The notes under the pieces are model-generated. The model saw only the letters and a program-made list of their open reading frames with translations, had not been told where the DNA came from and searched no databases. A stretch of DNA of 64,000 bases, from NCBI GenBank assembly GCA_029210045.1, contig JARGNX010000009.1, forward strand, positions 1 to 64,000, in the 5' to 3' direction. This document shows positions 42,968-52,816 of the stretch, one piece after another (position 1 is the stretch's first letter; the number at the start of each line of letters is the position of its first letter). The stretch is from Coxiellaceae bacterium. GTDB lineage: Bacteria; Pseudomonadota; Gammaproteobacteria; Coxiellales; Coxiellaceae. Both the position numbers and the translations under genes were made by a program.

Positions 42968-43639
42968 ATGCGTAAAGAGACGCCAGCTTTTATCGATACA
43001 ATCCCAGTAATAACAGCCTCGTTATTGCAACCAACGGTTGAAAGAAGCGAAGTGGTTGCGGCTATTATGGCAGCAAATACAGCTGACTATATGAATGCCA
43101 TAAAGCGTATAGCAGACCCCGAGTTGCAACAACAAGCAAAAACAGTGATTTTTTTGCACTTAATGATACTTAGCTTACGCGCTGCACGAATTGTAACGCC
43201 TAAATTACAGGTTATGGTTAACAAGCTCTATGCTCAAGTGCGTGTTGTGCTGGAGAGTATGGAGCCTGAATTGGTTGGTAAGGTAATGAATTTGCAGTTT
43301 GATATTTCAGCCATTACTGATGCAGATAAAGAAATTTTCAATGGCTTATTGACGGCAGGTGCTTTTGCTCATGCTAAAAAGGTCGCTGTTGATTTATTCA
43401 GTAAGCCTGCGGATGTGGCTTACGATATGGCTGATAAGGAAAACGTGCTCATGTTGATTGAGTGTATCGCTCATGCTTCAGGTCATCCGGTTGAGCCAAG
43501 TGCTGATATTGCTGCTTTAGCCTCATCGATAACCGCTGTGCTAACACCTCCTGTTTCAGAGACTGACGAAGATGATGTGACAGGTGAAGATGATCATTTT
43601 GCTATAGGTGGCCTAGGTTCAATCTGCGGCGTCCAGTAA
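42968..43639 (+). CDS. Helical protein of unknown function, partner of the 447-aa gene
   Basis: The 223-aa protein starts at ATG 42968 with AAGGGG 7 bases upstream. It is helical (LQQQAKTVIFLHLMILSLRAARIVTPKLQVMVNKLYAQVRVVLES). The segment LMILSLRAARIVTPKLQVMVNKLYAQVR loosely resembles the FFQSLMQIIGNVRPQLMGTTE region of its upstream neighbour, so a distant relation is possible. The C terminus is acidic (SETDEDDVTGEDD). It ends 50 bases before rlmE. No family is recognised. Confidence 0.5.
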   Translation: MRKETPAFIDTIPVITASLLQPTVERSEVVAAIMAANTADYMNAIKRIADPELQQQAKTVIFLHLMILSLRAARIVTPKLQVMVNKLYAQVRVVLESMEPELVGKVMNLQFDISAITDADKEIFNGLLTAGAFAHAKKVAVDLFSKPADVAYDMADKENVLMLIECIAHASGHPVEPSADIAALASSITAVLTPPVSETDEDDVTGEDDHFAIGGLGSICGVQ

Positions 43640-43689
43640 GTGTCAGTTCAGCAGTTTATTGCATGCGCAGACTATGCTAGTCTTGCGCC

Positions 43690-44313
43690 ATGGCAAAATC
43701 GAATAAAAACTGGATTAAGCGTCACGTCAGTGATCCCTATGTAAAGCGCTCCCAAGAGGATGGTTATCCGTCGCGGGCGGCGTATAAATTGACTGAGCTC
43801 GATGATAAATACCACTTTATTAAACCTGGCATGACCGTGATTGATCTCGGTGCCGCCCCTGGTGGCTGGTCGAAAGTGTCGAAAGAGCGGGTTGGTGAAA
43901 AAGGGCGTGTAGTGGCATTGGATCTATTGGCTATGGACCCTAGTGTCGGCGTTGAGTTTCTGCAAGGTGATTTCAATGATAACGAGGTGCTTGAGCAATT
44001 ACTGCAACTGATTGATAGTCAGCGGGTAGACCTTGTAATCTCCGATATGGCCCCCAACTTATCTGGTAATAAAGGCATTGATCAACCGCGAGCGATGAAT
44101 TTGGTGGAGTTGGCATTCGATTTAGCACAGCAAGTACTGAAACCTGGTGGAACATTTTTATTCAAAATGTTTCACGGTGATGGACTGGAAGCTTTTGTAA
44201 AACAATTGAAGCTACACTTCAAATTGGTCAAATATTGCAAGCCAAATGCCTCTCGGGCTAAATCGAGTGAGATCTTTGTACTCGCTACTGATTTTATAGG
44301 TTATAATCAATAA
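43690..44313 (+). CDS. rlmE: 23S rRNA (uridine(2552)-2'-O)-methyltransferase
   Basis: RlmE (FtsJ/RrmJ) methylates U2552 in the A loop of 23S rRNA late in 50S assembly. The 207-aa protein has the SAM motif VIDLGAAPGGWSKV and the K-D-K-E catalytic set: K in SRAAYKL, D in ISDMAPNLSGN, K in FLFKMFHGDG and E in KSSEIFVLA. Length and gene order with ftsH are typical. Confidence 0.96.
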   Translation: MAKSNKNWIKRHVSDPYVKRSQEDGYPSRAAYKLTELDDKYHFIKPGMTVIDLGAAPGGWSKVSKERVGEKGRVVALDLLAMDPSVGVEFLQGDFNDNEVLEQLLQLIDSQRVDLVISDMAPNLSGNKGIDQPRAMNLVELAFDLAQQVLKPGGTFLFKMFHGDGLEAFVKQLKLHFKLVKYCKPNASRAKSSEIFVLATDFIGYNQ

Positions 44314-44340
44314 GGTAAGTTTCGGAAGAGGTCAGTCACC

Positions 44341-46338
44341 TTGAATAAATATAAAAATATTTTACTCTGGTTATTTGTCGCTATCATTTTGATTTCGGTA
44401 TTTAGCAACTTTGGGCCGCGTCATACTAATACGCAGTCGTATAGCTATTCTGAATTCATTAAGAATGTAGCCGCAGGTAAGGTCAGTAGTGTGCTCATTG
44501 AGGGTGATAGTATCCGTGGTACTACCTCAGATAATCGTCAATTTACTACTTACTTGCCGATGCAAGATCAGTATTTGATGAGCGAACTCATTAAGAAGGG
44601 CGTTAATGTGACAGGTAAACCACCTGAACAGCGGGGCTTACTAGCTCATATGTTGATCAGTTGGCTACCGTTTATCATATTAATTGGTATCTGGATCTTC
44701 TTTATGCGTCAGATGCAGGGCGGTGGTAAGAGTGGCCCGATGTCTTTTGGGCGCTCGAAAGCGAAATTATTGGGCGAGGATCAAATCAAGGTCACCTTTA
44801 AAGATGTGGCGGGTTGTGATGAGGCCAAGCATGAAGTGGTTGAATTGGTCGAATTCTTACGTGATCCTGGCAAATTCTCAAAGCTCGGCGGTCGTATACC
44901 GCGTGGTGTTCTGCTAGTTGGCTCGCCAGGTACTGGTAAAACCTTATTGGCGAAAGCAGTGGCCGGTGAAGCTAAGGTGCCATTCTTTACTATTTCCGGT
45001 TCAGACTTTGTTGAAATGTTTGTTGGTGTTGGTGCTTCGCGTGTACGTGATATGTTCGAACAGGCCAAAAAACAATCACCGTGCATCATCTTTATCGATG
45101 AAATTGATGCGGTGGGTCGTCATCGTGGCGCAGGTCTAGGTGGTGGACATGATGAGCGTGAGCAAACATTAAACCAATTATTAGTTGAGATGGATGGTTT
45201 TGGTGCGGCCGATGGCGTTATCGTTATGGCAGCTACTAACCGTCCGGATGTGTTAGATCCAGCCTTATTACGTCCTGGTCGATTTGATCGACAAGTGGTA
45301 GTGCCTTTACCTGATATTAAAGGCCGAGAAGAAATTCTTAAAGTGCATTTGCGTAAAGTGCCGATGGATAAAGATGTTAAAGCCGGTAATATCGCGCGTG
45401 GTACGCCAGGTTTCTCCGGTGCTGACTTAGCTAACTTGGTTAACGAGGCTGCTTTATTCGCCGCACGTGCTAGCAAGAAATTGGTTGATATGCATGAGCT
45501 GGAAAAAGCTAAAGATAAAATCATTATGGGTTCAGAGCGCCGTTCGATGGTGATGGACGAAGATGAGAAGAAACTTACCGCTTACCATGAAGCAGGTCAT
45601 GCGATTGTTGGTTTGTCAGTACCGCAACATGATCCTGTTTATAAAGTATCGATTATTCCACGTGGCCGTGCGCTGGGTGTGACGATGTTCTTACCAGAAC
45701 AAGACCGTTACAGCTATTCACGTTTACGTTTACACAGCCAAATGAAAAGTTTATTTGGTGGCCGCTTAGCTGAAGTTATTATCTTTGGCGAAGAAAACGT
45801 AACTACGGGTGCTTCGAACGATATTGAGCGTGCTACAGAGCTTGCTCGTAATATGGTAACCAAGTGGGGTCTTTCTGAGAAATTGGGTCCGTTGACTTAC
45901 GGTGAAGAAGAGGGCGAGGTATTTTTAGGTCGTCAGATGTCACAGCGTAAAGAAGTGTCTGATGAAACCAACGCTACTATCGATCAAGAAATTCGTAACA
46001 TTGTTGATACTAATTACAAAGCAGCCGAAGAAATTCTTAAAGGTAAAATGGATATTTTGCATTTGATGGCGGAAGCATTAATCAAATACGAAACCATTGA
46101 TGAAGAACAAATCGCTGAGATCATGCAAGGTAAGCATCCAAAGCCACCGAAAAACTGGGATTTGGATGATAATAATAATGATGCTAATCAAACCAAGCCG
46201 GAAACCACAGCTGATCAAACGGATGATAAGGCTGATAAAGCAGACAGTGCTAATGCGGCGGCCAATGAAGCACCAGACAAAGATCATGAGCAACAAAACA
46301 AAGGTGATACCGGTGTTGATGCACCGTCTGAAACCTAA
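44341..46338 (+). CDS. ftsH: ATP-dependent zinc metalloprotease FtsH
   Basis: FtsH is the membrane-anchored AAA+ protease that degrades LpxC, sigma-32 and unassembled membrane proteins. The 665-aa protein has two transmembrane helices with a periplasmic loop, Walker A GSPGTGKT, Walker [12 protein letters not shown], the SRH segment ([19 protein letters not shown]) and the zinc motif HEAGH. The start is TTG with GAAGAGG upstream. The C-terminal tail is longer and richer in Asp/Asn/Lys than usual ([20 protein letters not shown]...). Confidence 0.97.
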   Translation: MNKYKNILLWLFVAIILISVFSNFGPRHTNTQSYSYSEFIKNVAAGKVSSVLIEGDSIRGTTSDNRQFTTYLPMQDQYLMSELIKKGVNVTGKPPEQRGLLAHMLISWLPFIILIGIWIFFMRQMQGGGKSGPMSFGRSKAKLLGEDQIKVTFKDVAGCDEAKHEVVELVEFLRDPGKFSKLGGRIPRGVLLVGSPGTGKTLLAKAVAGEAKVPFFTISGSDFVEMFVGVGASRVRDMFEQAKKQSPCIIFIDEIDAVGRHRGAGLGGGHDEREQTLNQLLVEMDGFGAADGVIVMAATNRPDVLDPALLRPGRFDRQVVVPLPDIKGREEILKVHLRKVPMDKDVKAGNIARGTPGFSGADLANLVNEAALFAARASKKLVDMHELEKAKDKIIMGSERRSMVMDEDEKKLTAYHEAGHAIVGLSVPQHDPVYKVSIIPRGRALGVTMFLPEQDRYSYSRLRLHSQMKSLFGGRLAEVIIFGEENVTTGASNDIERATELARNMVTKWGLSEKLGPLTYGEEEGEVFLGRQMSQRKEVSDETNATIDQEIRNIVDTNYKAAEEILKGKMDILHLMAEALIKYETIDEEQIAEIMQGKHPKPPKNWDLDDNNNDANQTKPETTADQTDDKADKADSANAAANEAPDKDHEQQNKGDTGVDAPSET

Positions 46339-46348
46339 AGGATAGTCT

Positions 46349-47197
46349 ATGAAATTAAGGCTATGGATTGGCCTGCTACTTACCTCTTTTTTAATGACAG
46401 GCTTTGCAACTACTGCAAAGCCTGTTTCAGTTACAGAGAATAAACCAGTAGATCTTCCTGCTATCATCAAGCGTGGTTATATTATTTCGGCGATGTACCC
46501 GCGTGATCTACCGCCGTTTGTTAGTTGGAGTCATGGCAGGCCTTCTGGTTTGGCGGTGGATATAACTAACAAGTTTGCCAAAATTTTGGGTGTTAAGGTT
46601 AAGTACTATACCAGTGCCAAAGACTTCGAAAATATTGTTCTGGCTGTAAAGCAGCATAAAGCAGATATGTCGATTTCTATGTTAACGCGATCGACTCATC
46701 GCGCCATCTCTGTAGCATTTACAACGCCATATTTATCACCTGATATTTGGATGCTAGTGAGTCGCTTGCAGTTTGCTGGTTTAACCGATAAGCAAGTCAT
46801 TGCAAAGGTGATGATGCCGAACAGTTTCAGTTATGTAACTTACCCAAAGTCTGAATTTTCGCATTTGTTGATGGAGTATGTGCACCATCCCGCCAAATTT
46901 ATAGTAAAGACAACTCAAGAAAAAATTGATGCCATTGCTCAGCACAAAGCCGATTTATGTTTAATTGATGCGTTGAGTGGCGGTTATTGGTTGGGTAAGA
47001 ATTCAGCATATTTGATAAATGTGCGACCGATTAAAATGCCGTATATTCACGACCCGCTGTCAATAGCAGTTCCTTACGGTGTTCCAGTTTTACTGGGAGC
47101 ATTAAATGTTTTTGTTGATACGATGCGCATGAATGGCTATATAGGTCGGTTGACTGATTCTTATTTTTCTAAGGCGGTGACACTTGGAAAAAAATAA
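46349..47197 (+). CDS. Periplasmic solute-binding protein, family 3
   Basis: The 282-aa protein has a signal peptide (MKLRLWIGLLLTSFLMTGFATTA) and the amino-acid-binding SBP fold: IIKRGYIISAMYPRDLPPF, the GLAVDITNKFAKILGVKVKYY signature, and ADMSISMLTRSTHRAISVAFTTPYL. The ligand is probably a polar amino acid or related acid. It overlaps the next gene, a secondary transporter, by 14 bases and lies 10 bases behind ftsH. No ABC ATPase or permease is nearby, so it may be paired with the symporter. Confidence 0.85.
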   Translation: MKLRLWIGLLLTSFLMTGFATTAKPVSVTENKPVDLPAIIKRGYIISAMYPRDLPPFVSWSHGRPSGLAVDITNKFAKILGVKVKYYTSAKDFENIVLAVKQHKADMSISMLTRSTHRAISVAFTTPYLSPDIWMLVSRLQFAGLTDKQVIAKVMMPNSFSYVTYPKSEFSHLLMEYVHHPAKFIVKTTQEKIDAIAQHKADLCLIDALSGGYWLGKNSAYLINVRPIKMPYIHDPLSIAVPYGVPVLLGALNVFVDTMRMNGYIGRLTDSYFSKAVTLGKK

Positions 47198-48494
47198 GCT
47201 CAGCTGGTTGTTATCACCTTGGGTTATTTTAGCCAGTATCATACTTGGTTTATGCACCGGCGCTTATGCTTATCAACACCAGCAACACATGGCGGTGATC
47301 AATGCCATTGCTTATATTTTTTTATCGTTACTTGAGATGTGCGTTATTCCATTGATCATTACGGCTGTTACCGGTAGTTTTGCCAAGTTATTATTGTCGC
47401 GTCATCGCCAAGGTATACGACGTATTATTTATTTGCCGGTGGCCTTTGTGCTTGGTATGTTGGCCATGAGCGCGCTGGGTATCATTGTAGGGAGAATAGG
47501 TAATGTTGGTGGTGCAATTGAGGAGAGTATTAGGCAAAAAATTGGTGGCGCTATCCATGCTAGCTACAGCAATTTAGTTCCGGGTTCCGTTGATGGTACG
47601 GCACTGGGTAATTTACATAGTTTGCTGCATACCATAGTCGGTAATAATGTGTTTAAAGCCGCAGTTAATGGTCAAGGCATTACGTTAATTATATTTTCTA
47701 TTCTATTAGGTTTGTCGCTGGGCATGATAACGTCACGTGCTAGTCGTTCTACCATGTTGTTGTTTGATGGCTTATTTGAAGCGTTGCTACGGTTGGTTAA
47801 TGGTTTAATGTACTTATTGCCAATTGGTTTGTTCGCACTGTTTGCTCAGCAAGTATCAAAGTCGGGTATCGAGAGTTTTATTGCATTATATCGTTTGGTA
47901 TTGTTTATTTATATTCCCTGCATAGTTATGTTAGTGGTTGCTGTTTGGGTTATTGCGAGACGCACCGGTGAAGGTTGGCTGCGAACTTTTGTTCACCTGC
48001 GAGAAATGATGACGATTGCATTTGTATCCAGCAATGGTTTTTCGGCCTTGCCATTCGGCTTAAACATTTTAGAAAAAAAATTAAAATTTACGCGTGATGA
48101 TGTTAATTTATTATTTCCTATCACTATTAGTCTTAATTTTGTTGCTAGTTGTTATTTGTTTTCATTAATGGCTGTGTTTATGGCGCATTTTTATGGCCAG
48201 GATTTATCATTTGCTAAATGCATTATTGTGTTGATTGCCTCGGTATTAACGTCGATTGCTGTTGGTAGTATCCCGGCGATCGCCAGCTTTTCAATGATCG
48301 GTATTTTATTTACGCCAATTGGTTTGCCGGTGGGAACGGCTGTTGCCATCTTGGTGATTATCAGTCAAGCCATTGATCCTATTGTTACACTCACTAACGT
48401 CGTTGTGAATGCGATGTGGGTAGCGGTGTTTTCTCAGCGTAATCTTGAAGGTGAAGATGAAGTGCTTGAAGTTGAGGCTGTCGTAGCAGAATAG
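47184..48494 (+). CDS. Dicarboxylate/amino acid:cation symporter (DAACS, GltP-like)
   Basis: The 436-aa protein has the glutamate-transporter architecture: eight membrane helices, the re-entrant loop with SSNGFSALPFG (family S-S-S-x-x-T-L-P) and the helix containing IDPIVTLTNVVVNAMW (family D-x-x-R/T-x-x-x-N-x-x-G/N-D). The start is a TTG at 47184 inside the solute-binding protein gene. It should import an acidic amino acid or dicarboxylate with protons or sodium. The nominal motif residues are altered (NGFSALP, NAMW), so the substrate may differ. Confidence 0.85.
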   Translation: MEKNKLSWLLSPWVILASIILGLCTGAYAYQHQQHMAVINAIAYIFLSLLEMCVIPLIITAVTGSFAKLLLSRHRQGIRRIIYLPVAFVLGMLAMSALGIIVGRIGNVGGAIEESIRQKIGGAIHASYSNLVPGSVDGTALGNLHSLLHTIVGNNVFKAAVNGQGITLIIFSILLGLSLGMITSRASRSTMLLFDGLFEALLRLVNGLMYLLPIGLFALFAQQVSKSGIESFIALYRLVLFIYIPCIVMLVVAVWVIARRTGEGWLRTFVHLREMMTIAFVSSNGFSALPFGLNILEKKLKFTRDDVNLLFPITISLNFVASCYLFSLMAVFMAHFYGQDLSFAKCIIVLIASVLTSIAVGSIPAIASFSMIGILFTPIGLPVGTAVAILVIISQAIDPIVTLTNVVVNAMWVAVFSQRNLEGEDEVLEVEAVVAE

Positions 48495-48512
48495 CCAGGT
48501 AGGATTAAATAC

Positions 48513-50531
48513 GTGACTACATTATATTATCGCTTGCTGTTGGTTTTGTATACAATCACTTTGTTTTTAAGTGCTGCTTTGCTTTTTTGGGTTCAGCCGC
48601 TGTTAGCAAAAATGTTATTGCCTCATCTTGGTGGCAGCCCAGCGGTGTGGAATACCTGTATGATGTATTTCCAAGGTACATTACTGCTTGGTTATCTGTA
48701 TGCCTATTGTAGTTCGCGGTTTTTACCACGCAACTGGCAGCCGATTTTACAAATTATTCTACTGTGCACGGGGCTAGTGTTTTTACCATTTTATGCGCCA
48801 GCACATTGGGTGGGTTTAGAGCAATCACCTATTTTTAATTTAATACGACTGTTAGTTACCACTACGGTTATCCCCATTTTAGCAATCTCTGCTAGCGCAC
48901 CAATATTGCAACGGTGGTTTGCATTGAGTGATCACCCTGAAGCAAATGATCCTTATTTTTTATATGTGGCGAGTAATAGTGGGTCGCTATTAGCATTGAT
49001 TGCATTCCCATTTTTGCTCGAGCCTTGGCTGCCGATTAGTACGCAGCGCTGGGTGTGGAGTGGGGGCTTTGTTTTATTAGTGATATTGACAGCCTTATGC
49101 GCGTATCGCACTTTTATGCGGGAGCCTGCTCGTGTCGCCAGTCGATCAGCATCGCACTTAAGTGAACATATTGATTGGAAAAAGCGAGGCACTTGGGTGC
49201 TGTTAGCTTTTGTTCCTTCCAGCTTGCTACTGGGTGTTACCACCTATATCACTACCGATATCGCTTCAACGCCTTTGTTCTGGATCATACCGCTAGTTCT
49301 TTATTTATTGTCATTTATCATTGTTTTTTCACGCAAGCCTATTATTAAGCCTTATGTTGCGGCTTTCTTTCAATTATTTTTTGTCATTTTATTTTTTATT
49401 GTGTTTGTAAAAGGAGCTCCTGGATTTAATTACTGGGCTGTTCTGATGCTTAATCTTTTATTGTTTTTTACAACAGCGTTGGTATTGCATGGCGAATTAG
49501 TAAAGCAAAGACCACATGCCTCACATTTAACAGAATTTTATTTATGGATGGCGTTTGGTGGCTTCTTGGGCGGTGTCTTCAATACATTAATTGCACCACT
49601 TGTTTTTGTTGATGTTATTGAGTACCCGATGATGATTGCTGTGGCGATACTGATTAAGCCGCCGTTGCCTATAAAAAGGTATGTGATTTTAGTTGCAATT
49701 ATATTGATTGCCGTTTTTCAGCATTACCTTTCAGTTGATAAGCGCGATACGATCTATACCACACGAAACTTTTTTGGCACCTCTCGTATTCTTCACAAAG
49801 GTGACAATGTGCATATACTGTCACACGGCACCACCAAGCACGGCGTTGAAATCCGCGATAAAAAGCTTGGGAAAAATGCAAAGGGTTTTTATGCTGCACT
49901 CGATGATTTGATTAAGTTGATGCACAGAAAGCAATCATCCTTAACTATTGGGGTGATCGGTCTTGGTGCGGGAATGAGCTCTTGTTTTGCTAATTCCAAA
50001 GATACACTGACATATTATGAAATTAATCCGGCGGTTGTAGATATTGCTTCGAATCCGGCCTACTTTTCATACTTAACTCGGTGTCCGCCTAAAGGTGGCA
50101 TTATTTTAGGTGATGCTCGCTTGCGCCTTGCTGAGGCAAAACAACGGCGTTATGATTTGTTGGTGATAGATGCTTTTAATTCTGACTCAATCCCCGTTCA
50201 CTTAATTACTGAAGAAGCGATTTTATTGTACTTTCAAAAGCTACAATCAAATGGGGTTGTGTTAGTACATGTTAGTAATCGTTATATTAATTTATATAGA
50301 GTGTTGAGTGCGAGCAGCTATGCCAATGGAATTAAGTCGGTGTTTAAGCGTTATAAAAAGAATGCAGAAACATATGCATATTCTGCCGAGTGGATTGCCC
50401 TTACTAAATCTGCAGATCGTATTGCTAATTTGAAAGAGCAAGGATGGAAAACACTTCCATTGGCGGATAAGAAATATCGCTGGCGTGATGATTATTCTAA
50501 TCTTATTCGCGAACTCAAGCTGTTGCAATAA
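48513..50531 (+). CDS. Membrane protein with C-terminal spermidine synthase-like domain
   Basis: The 672-aa protein has about twelve hydrophobic helices in the first 430 residues (LFWVQPLLAKMLLPHLGGSPAVW is the known start of this family). A spermidine synthase/SAM-type domain follows: GVIGLGAGMSSCF, YYEINPAVVDIA, GDARLRLAE and LLVIDAFNSDSIPVHLIT. Such fused proteins are widespread but of uncertain function, possibly aminopropyl or methyl transfer with export of the product. The start is GTG with AGGTAGGA upstream. It follows the symporter by 18 bases. Confidence 0.85.
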   Translation: MTTLYYRLLLVLYTITLFLSAALLFWVQPLLAKMLLPHLGGSPAVWNTCMMYFQGTLLLGYLYAYCSSRFLPRNWQPILQIILLCTGLVFLPFYAPAHWVGLEQSPIFNLIRLLVTTTVIPILAISASAPILQRWFALSDHPEANDPYFLYVASNSGSLLALIAFPFLLEPWLPISTQRWVWSGGFVLLVILTALCAYRTFMREPARVASRSASHLSEHIDWKKRGTWVLLAFVPSSLLLGVTTYITTDIASTPLFWIIPLVLYLLSFIIVFSRKPIIKPYVAAFFQLFFVILFFIVFVKGAPGFNYWAVLMLNLLLFFTTALVLHGELVKQRPHASHLTEFYLWMAFGGFLGGVFNTLIAPLVFVDVIEYPMMIAVAILIKPPLPIKRYVILVAIILIAVFQHYLSVDKRDTIYTTRNFFGTSRILHKGDNVHILSHGTTKHGVEIRDKKLGKNAKGFYAALDDLIKLMHRKQSSLTIGVIGLGAGMSSCFANSKDTLTYYEINPAVVDIASNPAYFSYLTRCPPKGGIILGDARLRLAEAKQRRYDLLVIDAFNSDSIPVHLITEEAILLYFQKLQSNGVVLVHVSNRYINLYRVLSASSYANGIKSVFKRYKKNAETYAYSAEWIALTKSADRIANLKEQGWKTLPLADKKYRWRDDYSNLIRELKLLQ

Positions 50532-50598
50532 TACTGTACATGTACCTTTAAAGCCGTTATGTTACTGTCATTGATATGATACTGATGTAGGTGGCAGC

Positions 50599-51450
50599 AT
50601 GACTAGTACGCTTAAACTTCCGAAAGGAATTAAAAAAACATTTGAGCAACCCGCGGTAATGGGGGTGATTAATATGTCACCGAATTCATTTTATCAGCCG
50701 TGTGAAAGCCTGGAGCAAGGTTTGGTTCAAGCTGAGCGGATGATTGCGGAAGGTGCCGATATACTGGATATCGGTGGTGAAGCGACTAATCCGTTGGTTG
50801 ATATTGCTGCTGAAGCGCCGTCAGTTAATGCTGAGATTGAGCGTGTTGTGCCATTGATTGCAGCTATTAAACAGCGTCACCCTGATATATTGTTATCCGT
50901 AGATACAAGTAATGTTGCTGCAATGCAGGCTGCGATTGATGCTGGTGTTGATATGATTAATGATCAGCGCGCTTTACGTCGAGACGGTGCTCTAGAAGTG
51001 GTAGCAAATAGTGATGTGGCGGTGTGTTTAATGCATTTCTTTATGCCACAACGCCAACCACAAAGTAATTCGAGTGAGGCTATGTTACAACAAATCTGCA
51101 AAGAGTTGCAGCAGTGGGCGCAACGTTGTGAGGATGCTGGTATTGCCGCTGATCGTATTGTGCTAGACCCAGGGTTTGGTGGGGGTAATTTTGGCAAAGA
51201 TACCCCGGAGAATTTTTATCTATTAAGGCATATGGATCTATTGCACGACTTAGGTTATCCATTGCTTGTAGGGTGGTCGCGCAAGTCAATGATCGGTGAT
51301 GTACTGGGTGGCGTGAGTAGTGATCAGCGCTTGTATGGTAGTGTGGCGGCTGCTACACTGGCTGCGGTGCAGGGTGCCGATATATTGCGCGTACATGATG
51401 TGGCGCCAACTGTCGATGCAGTGAAAGTGTTCTCGGCGGCCTTGTGCTGA
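50599..51450 (+). CDS. folP: Dihydropteroate synthase
   Basis: FolP joins para-aminobenzoate to 6-hydroxymethyl-dihydropterin pyrophosphate in folate synthesis and is the sulfonamide target. The 283-aa protein has VMGVINMSPNSF (family VMGI-N-TPDSF), DILDIGGEATNP (family DIGGESTRPG), DPGFGGGNFGKD and LLVGWSRKSMIGD. The MSPNSF and EATNP variants depart from the E. coli loops but keep the fold; related variants may occur in Legionellales. It is separated from ftsH here by three transport and spermidine-type genes, while E. coli has ftsH-folP adjacent. Confidence 0.92.
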   Translation: MTSTLKLPKGIKKTFEQPAVMGVINMSPNSFYQPCESLEQGLVQAERMIAEGADILDIGGEATNPLVDIAAEAPSVNAEIERVVPLIAAIKQRHPDILLSVDTSNVAAMQAAIDAGVDMINDQRALRRDGALEVVANSDVAVCLMHFFMPQRQPQSNSSEAMLQQICKELQQWAQRCEDAGIAADRIVLDPGFGGGNFGKDTPENFYLLRHMDLLHDLGYPLLVGWSRKSMIGDVLGGVSSDQRLYGSVAAATLAAVQGADILRVHDVAPTVDAVKVFSAALC

Positions 51451-51478
51451 CGGTTATTGATAACAGGGAGACGTTAAC

Positions 51479-52816
51479 ATGAGAAAATATTTTGGTACTG
51501 ATGGTATCCGTGGTGAAGTGGGGCAGTCACTAGTAAATCCCGAATTTATGTTAAAGCTCGGCTGGGCTGTGGGTAAGGTATTGGCACATGATGCGAACCC
51601 AACGGTATTAATTGGTAAAGACACGCGTATTTCTGGTTATTTATTAGAGTCTGTTTTAGAGGCTGGCTTTGTTGCTGCTGGCGTTAATGTGCTATTGCTC
51701 GGTCCCATGCCTACTCCTGCGATTGCCTACTTGACCAAAACTTTACGTGCAGCTGCTGGCGTAGTGATTAGTGCGTCGCATAATTCCTTTGAAGACAACG
51801 GTGTTAAGTTTTTCTCTAGTGAAGGTTTGAAGTTATCTGATGAGATGGAGCTCGCTATCGAAGCGCAATTGGAAAAACCGATGGAGACGGTTGATTCATT
51901 GCACTTAGGTAAGGCGACGCGTGTAGATGATGCGCCTGGTCGTTACATTGAGTTTTGCAAATCAACCTTTCCCTCACAACTTACCTTGGGTGGATTAAAG
52001 GTTGCTTTGGACTGTGCTAATGGTGCCACTTACCATGTTGCTAAATGTATTTTGCGTGAACTCGGTGCTGATGTGATCAGTATTGGTGATGACCCCGATG
52101 GTTTAAATATTAATTTGAATTGCGGTGCTCTGCATACCGAGCAGTTGCGTGCCATTGTGTTAGAAGAAAAGTGTGATGTTGGTATCGCCCTTGATGGTGA
52201 CGGTGACCGTTTAATTATGGTGGATCATGAAGGTGAAGAGGTTGATGGCGATGAGATCCTTGGCGTTTTGGCGCTCGATCGTAAAAAACGTTTAGGCACT
52301 GAGTTTGGTGTAGTTGGTACTTTGATGACTAATCTTGGTTTGGAGTTAGCGTTAAAAGAGCACGGTATCGGTTTTGAGCGCGCGAAAGTTGGCGATCGTT
52401 ATGTGATGCAACGTCTGCAAGCATTGGGTTGGAGCTTAGGTGGTGAGTCTTCCGGTCATATTGTTGATTTGGGCTTGACGACCACGGGTGATGGCATGAT
52501 TACCGCGTTACAGGTATTGGCTGTAATGCAGTCGCATGAAAGCCACTTGGCTATATTGAAACAAGCAATACAAAAATGTCCACAAGTGCTTATTAATATC
52601 CGTGTTGAAAGCCCAAATAAAGTGATTGAGCACGAAGCTATTCAAGCTGCTGCTAAGGAAGCCAGTGATAAGTTAGCTGATCGCGGCCGTATTTTATTAC
52701 GCGCCTCTGGCACTGAACCTTTAGTGCGTGTGATGGTGGAAGGCCGTGATGCAGAAGAGGTTGAGGCGACGGCGCAGCAGTTGGCTGACTTTGTTAAAGT
52801 TACTGCGTTGCCGTAG
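51479..52816 (+). CDS. glmM: Phosphoglucosamine mutase
   Basis: GlmM converts glucosamine-6-phosphate to glucosamine-1-phosphate for peptidoglycan and LPS. The 445-aa protein has the N-terminal YFGTDGIRG, the phosphoserine loop VVISASHNSFEDNG, metal-binding DGDGDR and the substrate loop GGESSGHI, ending with the phosphate-binding RASGTEPLVRVMVEG. It follows folP by 28 bases. The usual next gene, secG, is not here. Confidence 0.97.
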   Translation: MRKYFGTDGIRGEVGQSLVNPEFMLKLGWAVGKVLAHDANPTVLIGKDTRISGYLLESVLEAGFVAAGVNVLLLGPMPTPAIAYLTKTLRAAAGVVISASHNSFEDNGVKFFSSEGLKLSDEMELAIEAQLEKPMETVDSLHLGKATRVDDAPGRYIEFCKSTFPSQLTLGGLKVALDCANGATYHVAKCILRELGADVISIGDDPDGLNINLNCGALHTEQLRAIVLEEKCDVGIALDGDGDRLIMVDHEGEEVDGDEILGVLALDRKKRLGTEFGVVGTLMTNLGLELALKEHGIGFERAKVGDRYVMQRLQALGWSLGGESSGHIVDLGLTTTGDGMITALQVLAVMQSHESHLAILKQAIQKCPQVLINIRVESPNKVIEHEAIQAAAKEASDKLADRGRILLRASGTEPLVRVMVEGRDAEEVEATAQQLADFVKVTALP

